From contig JAJHTX010000011.1 in NCBI GenBank assembly GCA_032164295.1, positions 186,001 to 250,000 of the forward strand: a DNA stretch of 64,000 bases. Reading direction: 5' to 3'. The DNA comes from Inonotus obliquus (Eukaryota > Basidiomycota > Agaricomycetes > Hymenochaetales > Hymenochaetaceae). A model generated the notes under the pieces. That model searched no databases, was not told the DNA's origin, and worked only from the letters and a program-made list of their open reading frames with translations. Positions 11,426 through 24,233 of this stretch are shown here, one piece after another (within the stretch, counting starts at the first letter, position 1; the number at the start of each line of letters is the position of its first letter). A program made the position numbers and the translations under genes.

Positions 11426-14400
11426 TCCGTAACTTTAACGGCAAGGGACACAGAAACAACAGAGGAGTGAAGGAAGAAAGTGCTATCACTTATAAGACTC
11501 CCGATGTCCGACATTATGTTCATGAGGAAGAGGAATACAATAGACTGAAAAGCCGAGAAGAGTAAATCGTCAGTGTTCCCAGCCAATGCAGAAATTTTGG
11601 GAGTCAAAGCTCCCATTCACAATGAAAACGGAATCAGTCAGCGCAGGAAGTTGCATCCAGGCAAAGGGAAAAAAGGAGGTTCTCTCACTCCCTCACCTAT
11701 TTGGCTCCGCCTCTAGACACTGGAAGGCATTAAACATTTATGGGCGGGATGTATATCATGTACTGTCCGCTCCACAGTACTGGATTACGTCCAGCGTCCA
11801 ATCCTTCTGCAATTTGCTTGAAGGTACAGAACGAGAAAAAAAACACGATACAGTTATCCCCGAGCCGAAATTAACCAGGGCGAACATCTCTTCTCATCGC
11901 GCGTATCTATTATACCAGGCCTGCATTGGCCGTACTGGCTCCGTCTCCGCATCGCGGTTGTCTTTCGTCAATGTCACAATTATCCTGGAATGATGGAATA
12001 GCTGCCTCTGGACAGTATTGCAAGGTTTTTCTCCCATTGGAAATCCAAAATAGCACGGCACTTTCTCACTTTCGTTACCCGTAGCCAAAAAGGGCATCGA
12101 AGCCAAGAAAAGGGCATCGGATGCGATCTTCTCGGCCCTCAACATTGAGATGCAGAACCAAGCGGGATGCGCTCTCCGTTACACGTGTTGGTTAGTCCGA
12201 CGAAAAATTCCACATTTACATTAATAGCCAGTATTTCTGATCTCCCTTCTTCGATTTCTGACATCCTGAACGCTATCCAGAGTTCTTCCGAAGAGAAGCG
12301 CCACGGAACTGCCCACGAAAGGTAAGGTGAAAGGAAACGGAGAGGAAAAGACACTCAGCAATCCCGCTCGCCGTTACACGTGTTCATCGGACGCACCCTC
12401 GTTCGGTACCCTCGGGAAAATCCCTACTGTTTTAGGTATGTGCTTCTGGTTAATGTGGGAAGCGCCAGACCGATGGGGAAGATCTGACGAGAGACAGTTT
12501 GCTCGCGGTTCTCGCGCAATTAGTTTTGAGGTCCCCTAGAATTGAAGGCTTAGGCGCATCGTATCATTCGTCGGTTAAATCTCAACCTGAGATCGGCAGC
12601 CAATACGGGAGGAACCACATAAAACATGGCTTATCTTAATCTCCTCCAATCCGCACCTAGCTAATTCTTGAATAGCGTCCGTACTGAGAAGTTGAATCCA
12701 GACCACCCAATCTCCGCGGGAGAATCATCCCTCCACACTCTAAACAAAGTGCCCGAAGAGGCCGCTCGATGTTACACGAGGTCTCAGCGACGTTTGTGAT
12801 CGAGGGCACGAATTCGCTCGGTGTTTGTTCGTGCGAAAACATGTTAGAGAAGTACACCATTTTCATTCCGAGCTTGTTCTTGACTGTCCCTAGCTCTCAT
12901 GGACTGCTTCCAACGAATTGCTTGGGTCCGTCAGGAATCGAGCATAACTATACACAGCCTCATCCTAGTTTGCCACGCCAATGTGTTGGCAATAAGACAT
13001 CTTGGCAAACACGTCTACGGATCTGCACTATCGTCCAACAAGGGAGACGTCTAATAGTGAGACCGACTCAGGAGAGGAACAACGTCGGACAATGATCATC
13101 GGATACGACGGAATAGAAAAGCACTGAAAAATAGTGCTTTCTACCGATAATAGTAACTTCAATGCGGGACATGTTGCGCATGAATTCAAATGCACGTTTG
13201 TCTGCAATAGATTAAGTTCAACCAAAGAACTAAACGCCACTTTCGAGGTTCTCGACTGAGAAGAAACTCACCCTGAGTCGAGTGAAACGTTCTTATTGTT
13301 CTACACGCCAGACTTCTTCGGTATGTAATTGAATTCTACCCCGATTCACTTATGCACTGCTTGGTAGATATTATGGGTAAGCTAGTAACTGCGTTCAAGA
13401 AGCAGCAATGCGTCTCAGTACCTCGGCAGAATGTCAATACCATGCAGTATTTCGAATTCACCTGGACCGAAACATATTTCCATCTTGATCTACATCCCGA
13501 CACTTGAGAGTACTGGACTTGGAGAGTAACGGTATAATTGGAGATCACGTAGAAGAAACACGTTGACCGTTCTGCGGAAGGGCATGACTCATAGAACACG
13601 GCAAGTCTCGTGGTTAGCTTGACGCGATTAACATCGAACGAAAGAATCGACAAGCTTACTGAAAGTAAAGGCGGTCGGACATTCAGCAAGTATATCCACC
13701 TTCGCCCGAATTCCCACTGCGAATGACAGGTCGAAAGTTTTCCAACGTCGACGGTAGGTGAGCAAGAAAATTGCTACTGTTGGGTCTTCGTAGGGGTTTA
13801 CGATGCCACAAGCGCATGTGAGAACATGTGTTGCAGATCAAGGTGATGATATGGCTTGTGGTTAGGTTGATTGGGAGTGGAAGCGGCATTGTGATGGACT
13901 TGATGGCATCTTGACGCTTAGTAATCAAACCAAACAACGCGTAAACATGGTGCTTGCTACTGCTACTACTTTCCAACCAAGTCATGTGAAACCTCTCTGC
14001 CCTTGCTTTTGCTCTGATAGTCCTCTCGGTTGGCGCCAAGATCCACCATGCTCTCATTCACCAAAAGTCTCTTAGCGTGCCCTTTGAAATAGATCAGTAA
14101 AGGTGCCTGCACGTAGGGCATTCGTTATACAGTGCAAATCTGCAACAACCATACAACTTGGAGTGTATGAAAGTTGTCCCTTCAAGGTGCTCATGCTGTG
14201 TTACATCTTTTCTCATTCTCACCTCCCAAAAAGGGAGAGCTGGATGGCGTTTAATCCTTGCGGCCTTGACTCCAAGTCCTTCTCCGTCTCCTGCAATCAC
14301 GAAACTTACGAGGCTCTCCCCGTCTGGAAGAGGCACCATAGGAGCTTCTATCCGTGTGACGGAAAACACCCAAAAAGTCTCCGCTCTCTCGATCCCAACT

Positions 14401-16039
14401 TGCCTATTATCGACGTCTCTCGGTATTGTAACCCGCCGCTGAGACAATAACAAAGGCCCGAGCGTGCGAGCCTAATGCTTAACCTCAAATTGGAGATTCT
14501 GACACGGCCCAGTGGAGTTGGGGCGTGATAACAATCCTGCAGGATTCTTGAAAACCTTGACCGTTGCGACTCTAATTTACGCTCTGGGTCCGCCGAGGCT
14601 TTCTACAATTGTACTCCCTGGAGTCTGGTCTGCCGTGAGTGCTCCCTTTAAAGAACGTCCCTGAGTCTTCTTCGGACTTGCTTTATGCCACGCTTATTGT
14701 CTAACAGATAGAAACCAGCATAGCAACAGCATTCCACATCTCGTTTGTTACTGATGCCACATGCGAACGCTTGCAGAGCTACCATCCGATGCCTTCGTTT
14801 CATCGGTCCGAATTCGTGCACCCGGGAGACTTGATGGACATGTTTGTTGCTTTTAATCGTTTTTTCTTCACTTTGTCGTAGTCCTATGGAGGATTGAGCG
14901 GAGAGCTGCAGCGTGATTCGAGCCGCGGAGTTTGATTCTGAAACTCTCTATGTTTACTCCTTACCTGATAAACATACGAACGCACCGCTCAACGGCCTCG
15001 GTGGTTTCAACGTGCGATGACATACCCTTGACCATACGCCGCATCGCACTCGCTACTCTTACCCATCCTCGAATATTTCAACGCATTCTGCTATTTTTGA
15101 GCAACTCTGGCTCTGGCAGAGTAACTCAAACGTTCGGATGGCGTAACCCGTCCGATTCAGACAATTCTCTAAATCTTTGCTCTCCAGATGTCATTGAGAG
15201 ATAGGCGCTTGATCGTTCTGAGACTATTCGAGGTCTCAGGACCTTACATTTTATGAGCTACGTACGGTGTATGTTGCTAGGCGAATGGGACAGGATCGGT
15301 CAGTCTGACTGATATCTATGATTTCGTTGTATGCTCGAAGCCAACCTTTTCTTACGCATCTGGTAATCAATAGCGTCCTTCTCCGCCCTTTATAAAATTA
15401 CACTTTTTTCCTGAACAATTATGACGAGCGTCAAGTTCGAACGAACGTGACAAAGTTATTACGTAATCAACCCGTGGGAAACAGAGTCTCTGACTCAGAC
15501 AACACAACAGTCTTCCCTGCCGTGCCACAGTCTGCCCCTCGCTCATCTCATTCAACGTTGAGCACCTACGAGAGACTTGATCTGACCTCAGTACTCGGAA
15601 AGGTTCCACTACACGGACGAGTATCGCCTTTCAACGTGACATTATCGGAATAGCATCTTTTTCAACCCTTTATTTCCAGTAGTCGAGCTATCGATGGATG
15701 TGTTCCTAGCTCATGATACCTGGGGAATGCAGGTGCAGTAAATTACCTACAATACATTGTAATTTGCTCACCCCTGTCATCCTGATTTGATTCCGGTTAG
15801 CCCATCTGTCTAGTTCTTGATGTTCACGCGATCGATACCCGGTTCAATACGTCGTCTATTGGGTTCAATGCAAAGTTTCTTTTTCCCCGTTCTGCGCACG
15901 ACAATTTGATCGGTGCTTGCCAGTTCAGGTCAACCTCCATATGATTTGCGACCATGAAATGTGGGCTCCATTCCGAGACGTGATTGCTCTTTGACCTTGC
16001 GAACTGCCTTCTCAATCATTCCGCGCTGCCATTGCGACC

Positions 16040-16926
16040 TCATACAGGCCGGAGCATAGCCCACCGGAGAACTCAGTAATCACACCATCTCTGAGCTGTC
16101 CGGCACATTTGATGTAGTGATCACCTGGGATTCGGACTGGATCTTGGCTATCTCCGGATGTCGCAAAATAAACTATAGCCTTGAACGGTACTGAGGTTTC
16201 ATGTCATGCTCGAAAATCAAATGGTGCAGCTAAGAATCCGAAATCACCGAACATCTAGGTATGTAATTCAAGTAGCTTGACCCTTGTGAGCTAATCCCTG
16301 ATAGACCGAAATCATTCGAGGCTGTCTCATAACGTGCTTTGGAAGGTGGACGTTACACCTCACCAGGTCAATGGTTCACGACGATGGAGGAAATCGTAAG
16401 ATGCGATGTCAGAATAACATGGACTTGACTATTTAAGCACGGTTTGGGCGCCATCTTCAGTTTCACATAGAAATAAGCATTTGACTTGCGTCCGACAGAT
16501 GAAGGTCCAGTTGTTCGCTGCTCATGAAGCTGGAATTTCCATGTGGTGTTCTTATCGCCTTTACAGCTAGAGCATTCCTTTCTAGCTGTTCCTTCCATTC
16601 CGCATTTTCGGACGCTCTTGAACGTTAGGAGGACGAAAATATGCAAATGAACATAGGGAAGATCGTCAAGAGATCAAGGTTTATGGACTGAAGAAGCTTT
16701 CGCGCGCAATGTCCCACGGGTCGGCGACACCCCAATTCTCATGACAATGGTAGAGTTCAATGTCTTCGACAAAGAGAAGGCCAAAGTTTAAGTAGCATCG
16801 GGTTCTGGACTGGGCTATCTCGTCGTATGATTTCACATTTCGTGCTGGCCAATATCTTGAGCTCCCTGGTAAATACCGGAATGAATTTTTTGTGCCTAGG
16901 ATCCATTCTGGAAGTCGCGCATTCAA
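16040..16926 (-). pseudogene. Possible decayed gene of unknown family
   Basis: Three consecutive minus-strand frames have protein-like composition: 16926-16681 (81 codons, ending in a segment with YDEIAQS and LFVEDIELYH), 16646-16368 (Lys/Ser/Gln-rich) and about 16187-16047 (containing KAIVYFATSGDSQDPVRIPG). They are in different frames and are separated by stops, without clear splice sites joining them. I do not recognise the family. Either a multi-exon gene that I cannot assemble, or a pseudogene. Confidence 0.25.
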
Positions 16927-17364
16927 GTTCTACTGATTTATTACTGCAAATACAAGGGCAGCGACTTTGCTTATAAACTCGGTGTTTTTACTGTGGATTC
17001 GAAGCATCCCGTATGGGGCAGACGATTCTCATGTGTCGGCGAGCCAGACTACCTACCAAGCGACGCATCCGGATCGTTGACTTACAAGCTCAATCACCTC
17101 GGGATTGCTGGGTACACTCCTGCTAGATGTGGACGGAGATACCACATGCGCAGCCTATACTCTGGTGCATCTCTCCCGTTCTTGTGCCGGCACAGCTAAC
17201 ACGGGGACGCAAAGATAGCCCACGGCGATCGTGCCGAGCATCTCTCATAACGCACATGTGACCCTGCAAACTTGATTGCGGGGAAGCAGGTCGGTCCTAG
17301 CTTCGCGCTGACACCATACGGGGCGAACTTGACCCGTCCGACCGCACCGTATTTCCGACTTTGA

Positions 17365-17703
17365 TCAGCTCAGCTCTTGTTCAAGTTTCCGTAGCGGGCC
17401 ATATCTCTTTCGATTCCTTCGTACAATCCAAGTCATTCGATTCGACAAGTTGCAAGCAAAATACCCGAATTTCTTGAAGAAATACTTCCGCTCATCTTCT
17501 AACGCTTCTGTTACGCCATGTTTGCCACGCGCACGAAGCGTGGATATACTTCCAAAATATTCCACGTGTGGATAAAATAGTAGGAAGTTATTTTTTCCAT
17601 ATCTGGAAGGACTTGGTGTGAAATTTCTGAAGTAGAACGCCGAAGTCGCGCCATGACTTCTAATTATTCGACCTACAAAATGCCAATTCGTGCTCAACTC
17701 CAC
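17365..17703 (-). pseudogene. Orphan 112-codon frame
   Basis: A minus-strand frame with mixed, protein-like composition including aromatic and basic residues (NWHFVGRIIRSHG near the start; KKFGYFACNLSNRMTW near residue 78). It has no recognisable domain and no neighbouring exon that I could join. It may be a chance frame or a fragment of a decayed gene. Confidence 0.2.
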
Positions 17704-18978
17704 GTACGCAGCCGATTATCAGTAGACGAATTAACGTTCTTTTCTTCGTTATATGCTACCCTTTGCCCAGCAGTACGGTGGTTCTAGTGTGGCATTTTGC
17801 GGCGCACGAGAAGGAAGAAACAGAAATGCATGATGTGTTATCTTTATGTCACGAGGACTCGGAGATAAGCCGTAGATTCGGGACATGCGGAATTTTTTGG
17901 TATTGCGGTGAGTAAATGATGCGCTCTACGTCTGGAAGCAAATTATCAACTTTCTGCCCTTTGGCCCATCACGCCACTAAGAGATCGCGTACAGCTCGTG
18001 ATGGTACGTTTCCGCTCCTATCATTTGTCGTTCGGACTTGCGGTCCCAAGGATTCTGCACGAGAATTGAAATACATACCCGTCTGTCCGCCACTAACTCG
18101 CCGAGATTCGCGGCCAGACCCAACGATCAATAAAGCTTCCCGCAGCTTGGAACAACGTCGTGCGAGCCTCTTGGATATACTACAGCACGAAAGTGTTCTA
18201 CCAAATACACAGGAAAGGCACAACTTCAAGAGAACCACCGATCCGATTGACTTTATCCTCGAAGTCCAGAAGAGGCAGTGTCAAAGAGGTCTAACTCGAC
18301 CTTAATAATGCTTCCAACTAAGTTAAGGATCCTCTTAACATGTTGGGGGGAAAAAATCCACGCATCCAACTATCCGGAGAGCCTCGAGCTCAATCCGAAG
18401 CCAATAACTCGAGCTCAGATGCGAAGAATGAGCTATGAGCGGATAATATTCTGGAGGACCGGTCTCGACGGATCTCACTGGTAAACTTTGTCAATTCGAC
18501 GTAGTTCGAACAATAGTCAAGATCCCTGCTTCGTTCGATGGCGCAAGAGCGCCCCGTACCTTTATCCCCGCCCTCCGTGCATTCCGGTGCTATATGCTAG
18601 TCAGCGCTCAAACGGTAATCATAATTCATCGGACTTACTTGACTACACATTCACAATTTCTCGCGACTACATCGCATGTTTCTTTTTTCTCCAAGGGCTC
18701 TACACCGTCTCCACTCACAAAGCAACGAGAAAGCCAATAAACCGCTAATTAAACTCTACCCAATCCCAGTCCCAATCCCAGAAAGAAATGCGACAATCCA
18801 ACTTCCGTAAATTACAATACAGTGTAAGGTAAAAAAAGTCCGAGCGAGAGAAAGTTATTACTTTCCTTTGCAACTGTACAAATCCCGGATCCGCGAAATT
18901 TCCGTTCGCGTGCTTCATTCGCGCATTCAGCATTCAGCACTCATCAACTCGCACACCCACATAAACATAAACACATAA

Positions 18979-19010
18979 AATTCCCACAATTCCCACAATT
19001 CCCACAATTT
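18979..19010. repeat. Short tandem repeat, AATTCCCAC unit
   Basis: Three and a bit copies of a nine-base unit (AATTCCCAC) in direct succession. Confidence 0.8.
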
Positions 19011-19124
19011 GCCCCAACTTTTCTTTTCGGTGCTTGTTTTGGTATCTTCAAAGGAAGAAGATACTAGTCCTAAGTACTCCGTCGCAGAAACGGCATGCAT
19101 GACGAAGTTCGGGTCAAGTTTCGG

Positions 19125-19147
19125 TATATATTATATATATATATATT
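19125..19147. repeat. TA dinucleotide microsatellite
   Basis: An almost pure TA run in the gene-free interval. Confidence 0.8.
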
Positions 19148-20879
19148 CTTTTGCTTCTTTCTTGAGGCATGGTTTTCATATAGAATTTTAGTTTTCTTTT
19201 TCAGGAATGAAGTGTAAGTGTGTTTTTGCTATTGCTTGCGTTGAGGTAAAGAAGGTAGGAAGGTAAGAAACTGGAAAACGTGGTGGTTTTGCACGTATGT
19301 AAAGATTTATTAATTTCTTTCGTTGCATTTAGTTCGGACTTTCTATCGACTAAATACTACCTCGAGGCTCACGATCGATCGTCGAACCATGCATGGAGTG
19401 GCGTTAGAGAAAATGGAACAGAAAGCATAATAGATAAATAGGACTCGTGTTTTTCTTGATATTCGGATTCTTCCTTCTTCCTTCTTCCTTCAGCTTGAGT
19501 TAATGGTAAGATGTCCCGAATCACACGAATGTAATCATAGTCGATATAGATCGAAAACAAACAAACAAGTATATTACTATAATTTCTTCTCTAAACTTCC
19601 AAATCCTCGAGGCTCGCAAAAGAGAAAAGCGCAGAGCAAACACGTTGGAGCCGGAGCCAAGACTTGCGCCAGTCGCGCCAGAATACGTTATTAACAAACA
19701 TTTGCACATGCACATGCAACACGTCTTCGTATTTTCTTCCCGAACTCAATATCAATGTTGCCTGGAGACCTGAAAAGCTGAAAAAAAAAGACTCTCACCA
19801 TGCCATATTACCAAAGATAGCGATGGCATTCCTCCGCGCAATTATCCGTATCCGTATCCGCACTTGGTTAGACACGGACACGATGGAGAACAATAGTGAT
19901 GAGTGAAGAACTGACGTGCTGCACGGTTAGGATGGCATAGCAACAAAGGGGAAGAGATGAGTATGAGTGCCTAACCTACTGCACGCGTTTTAAGGCACCA
20001 GAGGATAGTATGATTTGGATTGAGTGGTAAGATTTTGCGAGAACGAGTGTCTTTTTGTCTGGTCCTAGCCAGTCGTTCAACAGAGTTGGAATGCGGTGTG
20101 AAGCGGACCTGCACGGGTCTGTGAGAGCGTTTCTTGTCCCCGATTAGACACCGTAACTCAGTCAACCTCGATACTTCCGAGTCAGAGCTTGGCAAAGGAC
20201 TCACTTCTCCCTTTCGGTGATGCTTAACCGAGATTCGGTGTAAAATTCGACCAAATTAACATCTCTGCAATGACTAGTATAGTAGTACAAGGCAAACCTA
20301 ATCGAACGATCGAATGATGAATCCCCGTTAGCAGAGTCAGAATCCAAAAATACCATCGGCACAACGATCGTTCATGGCATGGAGAAGGACAGAGAGCATG
20401 CGATACCCGACTGCCCGAAGCACGTTCAGGTGTAATCTCACGACGCGACGAGTCATAGATCCAAGTTCGGCACGAATGAGATCAGATGCGCAGCACGAGG
20501 CACGACAATGCGCGAAGAGCTTTATTCACTGCATATACCAAGGAGAAAAGTCAGCAACCTATCACGCAGATGAAAGAACATAAGACGATTACCGAGAGAG
20601 AACTTACGGTTTATTAATCAGACATAAATAACCTAAATTAACTATAGGTTGAATCAACTTTCTAAAACAGTGCATACACACGCACCCGCTTAAGCCAGTA
20701 CTTCCTTCACGAAGACTCAGACAGCTGAGCCTACTTGATAATACACCACACCATCTTCCAAGCCCATTGTATGAGTCAAGAATCTGGCGAAGCAATAGAA
20801 ACCAATCTGTTTGAAAGACACGAGGCTCGCATGAGATGCACGCGTCCTTCAAAGTTTTCGAATAAATTGGTTTTTCTTC

Positions 20880-21180
20880 GGCTGGGTAAACGAACGTGAG
20901 TTACGCGTTACGCACGGTTAAATTTCTCTTACAGGAGACGACGTGCCACTCTACGCTTCCATCCACCAGCGTCGAGTCAGATAAAACCAGACAACCCAAC
21001 GCAAACAGGGAGAAAAACAGTCTATCTGAGAGATCCAAGTATTGTCAGGGCTGTGTTAGCGAGGTGTTTCATCCAGGTTGGGTGAACAATGTGAAGGACG
21101 CACGCTTAAAATTTTCATACAGAAGAGGACAATCCACTCTTCGCTTTCAACCCTCCTACAGTCTGAGTCAACCAGACACA
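20880..21180. repeat. Diverged tandem pair of about 190-base period
   Basis: The stretch 20880-20990 (GGCTGGGTAAACG ... CCACTCTACGCTT ... GAGTCAGATAAAACCAG) is followed by a related stretch at 21075-21180 (GGTTGGGTGAACA ... CCACTCTTCGCTT ... GAGTCAACCAGACA). The order of the matching blocks is preserved, so this is a tandem duplication that has drifted. Confidence 0.5.
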
Positions 21181-23266
21181 GTAACATATACATACCATCT
21201 TAGAAACTGAAAACCACGAGGCTCGCCTATTCACATCATCCACACATCCAATCGACCCCGAACTGACCGTGCCACCGTCCGGCACCGCAAAAATTCATTG
21301 CCATCAACGCATCCACCCAGGGACACCCATGAAATATTCCTTCCATAAATCAAGATTTCAATTCGATTCGGATCTCTTTCAATGCTTCGCAAGCGCGTTA
21401 TCCAAAAGCGTTTTCCAAGATTGGTTGTTTGACTTTGAATCCGTGTGTGTCCTGTCTTGAGTCTTGAGTGTGCGAGTCAAAGTGACACGTCCGACGAAAA
21501 GCCACGGTGTGACAGAACAATGCAACGCGTTTCATTCGTCACGTTGTCACGTTGCTGATTCCGGCTAGAACGCAGATCAAGGCGATCGACGATCGACTGT
21601 GCATCGCCACATGGGCTATATCTTATTCGGACGACAAAGGACAGGGACGTTTCACCTTTTTTACCTTTGGGCGTCTGTATGACTCGTTTCTATGCTTACT
21701 CGTTTTTTATTCAGGATTCGTATGCGGAGTTTCAGCGGGTTGGTTATTTGAGAGGAGCGTGGAATATGAGTACGTCTGTGTGTATCAGTGGATGGATGGA
21801 TGAATGGATGCGTAAAATGGATAAATGAGAATGGATGGACAGGATGGATATGGGAATTAGCGTGGACCTCTTGGCGGAAAGTGTTCTGAATTCGGTCGAG
21901 CGGATTATTGGGAATTAACCAAGATATCGTTTCCCATTGTTCGACAAAGGGAGGTACCAACCTTGCGAATAGGCTTAGAACCTTGCATGACACTTTACTA
22001 TCCGAACTCATGATCTTACTAGTATTGGTACGTGCACGCCTATTGTTATGCACACGCGCCAGTAAAATACTACTCACGCATAATTTCCTAGCGATACACG
22101 CGGAGCCATTCGACTTTCCTTCCTTGGCAAATGAATCCTTTGTCCCTCCTTTTATTTTCCACCAACCTATCTATACCTTCGCTCAAGCTGCAAGTGGCGG
22201 TGCTTCGGTGACTGATGTGAATCATCAAAAAAAATGCCAGTAATTATAATAAACCTTTCCGGTTTGAGCCTGGAAGTGATACTGTGAAAATCTCGGACAG
22301 CGGACGGGCTGTGCGGCTCAACAATCGGAATGCGCCGCACCCCTCCCAACTCTTGCGATTCCGTGAATCGAGCGTCTACCAGCGCCTACGACTATGTAGT
22401 ATCATCATCAACGTCATCGTCGGCACGGGCATAGCCTATTCTATTTATATCTTACACTGATGGTGTGTTAGTAACCGAGAGATCCGCAGCGGTGCATTTT
22501 GAAATCGTTCATCCCATTGCGCTTCGCTTGAAGCTTGTGATTCTGCTTGGATTCGTCGCTCCGGAGTTATTCACTTGGGAATTCCAAGAGAGTCATTAAT
22601 GCCCTTTGTCCTGTGAATATTTGTGAACGATGAACGAGAAACAAGGTGAATTCGTTCAAAATCTCAAAATATGAAATGCTTCGTTGTAAAATGAATGAAC
22701 TCCGAATCCGCTGATTTCTTTTTCGCTGCGTAGAATGCATCTCCTTCCACAAAGGTCTAACAAGCTCAGGTACAGATGTCAAAGACGATAATATCAATGT
22801 GAATGTGATAGAAGATAGAAAAGGAAAAATCCGGTGAAATTTTCAATATCGATGCAAACACTGCGGATGCCTCTAGGCTGTCACTGTCAAGATTTCACTG
22901 ACCATTCAACCATTATTATCTCTTTCTTCTCCTCTTCCTCCAAGTCAAATTAATATTGTGAATTCCTATCGGTAGAAAGCTGAGGACCACAACAACCACT
23001 TACGGAAACATGAAGATACCGGCAAGATTGACACGCATCAACTGTAAGATTCACGTCGGCGCAGCCTGACTTTCCACGTATCCACCGTGACGAATCGACG
23101 TGTCGGCATATCGGCATATCGGCGTATCCAGTGCCACGTAAAAGAGTAACTTTTGAACGTTGAACACTGCCCAGTAAGAATCACATTCTTTCTTCCCTTC
23201 TTTCCTTCTTTCACACTACTCGCACTTTTTCTTACGAGATATTTTGAAGTACCGTAACATAGCCAT

Positions 23267-23303
23267 CGCACCCGCACCCGCACCCGCACCCGCACCCGCA
23301 CCC
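23267..23303. repeat. CGCACC hexamer minisatellite
   Basis: Six tandem copies of a CGCACC hexamer, purine/pyrimidine asymmetric, in the HMG-B upstream region. Confidence 0.85.
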
Positions 23304-24201
23304 ATCTCCTGTGATCGGCGCAATACTAGTGCATCTCACAAGAAGCTTCCCTAACTATCACTATCGCACTTAATGTCAGTATTATTAGATCAGATTATCG
23401 TCATCCCGTTGAAACCGCAAAAGAATGAAAGAAACGAGACAAGCGCAAGTACCCGGGTCAGTGGTCGAGAACATCCCAAACTTAGAAAGTACTAACCAAC
23501 ACAATGTATATATGTGGACGTCTAGAATGTAGTATCTACCAGACATCGGCTTATCACGCGAATTGGTTAATATTGATTCACCGTGACGGGACGGGCTTTT
23601 CGGACTCGGGGTGTATTTTTAGAGTACGGAACCGCCATTTGCAGACTGCGCCTTGCGGATTGCGGAACACAAGGTGAAGACCACGGGCTGGGAATCAAGT
23701 GCGGGGATTCTGTTCCTTGTCTTGAGTCCTGAATCCTGAGTCTTGCGTCTCGAGTCTCGAGAATCAGAAAAAGAACTCGGAACCTAAAGTATCAAGCAGA
23801 TTAGTTTAGTTCGTACCTCTATGCGGCGGCTCAAGAAGCCATGGTCATGATTCAAGAAGTTTGATGCGATGCACAGGATACGGGGTGGGATGGGATGGGG
23901 CCGGAAAGACCTGAACGGACTAAAAAAGTGGTCAAGATAAACTCGGGTTGCGGACGTTATCATCAAAGCGCAGGAGTACCCGAGTCATCAAAAGAAGTAG
24001 AAGGCTCTGGCACTGTCTCTGCACCGGTACGAAGTTGATATTTGATGTACTGATCTACAGCAGAAGCAAACACCGTCTTTTTCAGAAAGTTTGAGGGACA
24101 ATCATAGATAACAGTACAACCTAGTCTCGAGCGCCGCTCTCGAGTCTTGAGAACCTCTCTTTCCTCCACCCATCCATCAAACTAACATTCACAGCGACGG
24201 A

Positions 24202-24233
24202 GGTCTCGGTCTCGGTCTCAGTCTCAGTCTCGG
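24202..24233. repeat. GGTCTC/AGTCTC tandem repeat
   Basis: About five copies of a hexamer that changes from GGTCTC to AGTCTC along its length. Confidence 0.75.

Larger units (their letters stand above)
10620..18750. other. Gene-poor region with decayed coding fragments
   Basis: No intact gene can be supported. The stretch contains diverged duplicates (10890-11090 versus 11225-11425; a 20-base motif around AACACGTGTAACGG at about 12170 and 12375 on the minus strand) and several short minus-strand frames with protein-like composition near 11.2-12.4, 14.1-14.4, 16.0-16.9 and 17.4-17.7 kb. None gives a known family. The pattern suits old, mutated genes or mobile elements in a long intergenic interval. 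Confidence 0.4.

Noticed and set aside
23267..24233. Clustered short tandem repeats as a CRISPR-like or centromeric array.
   Set aside because: Units are hexamers without spacers and each array is under 40 bases; these are ordinary microsatellites.
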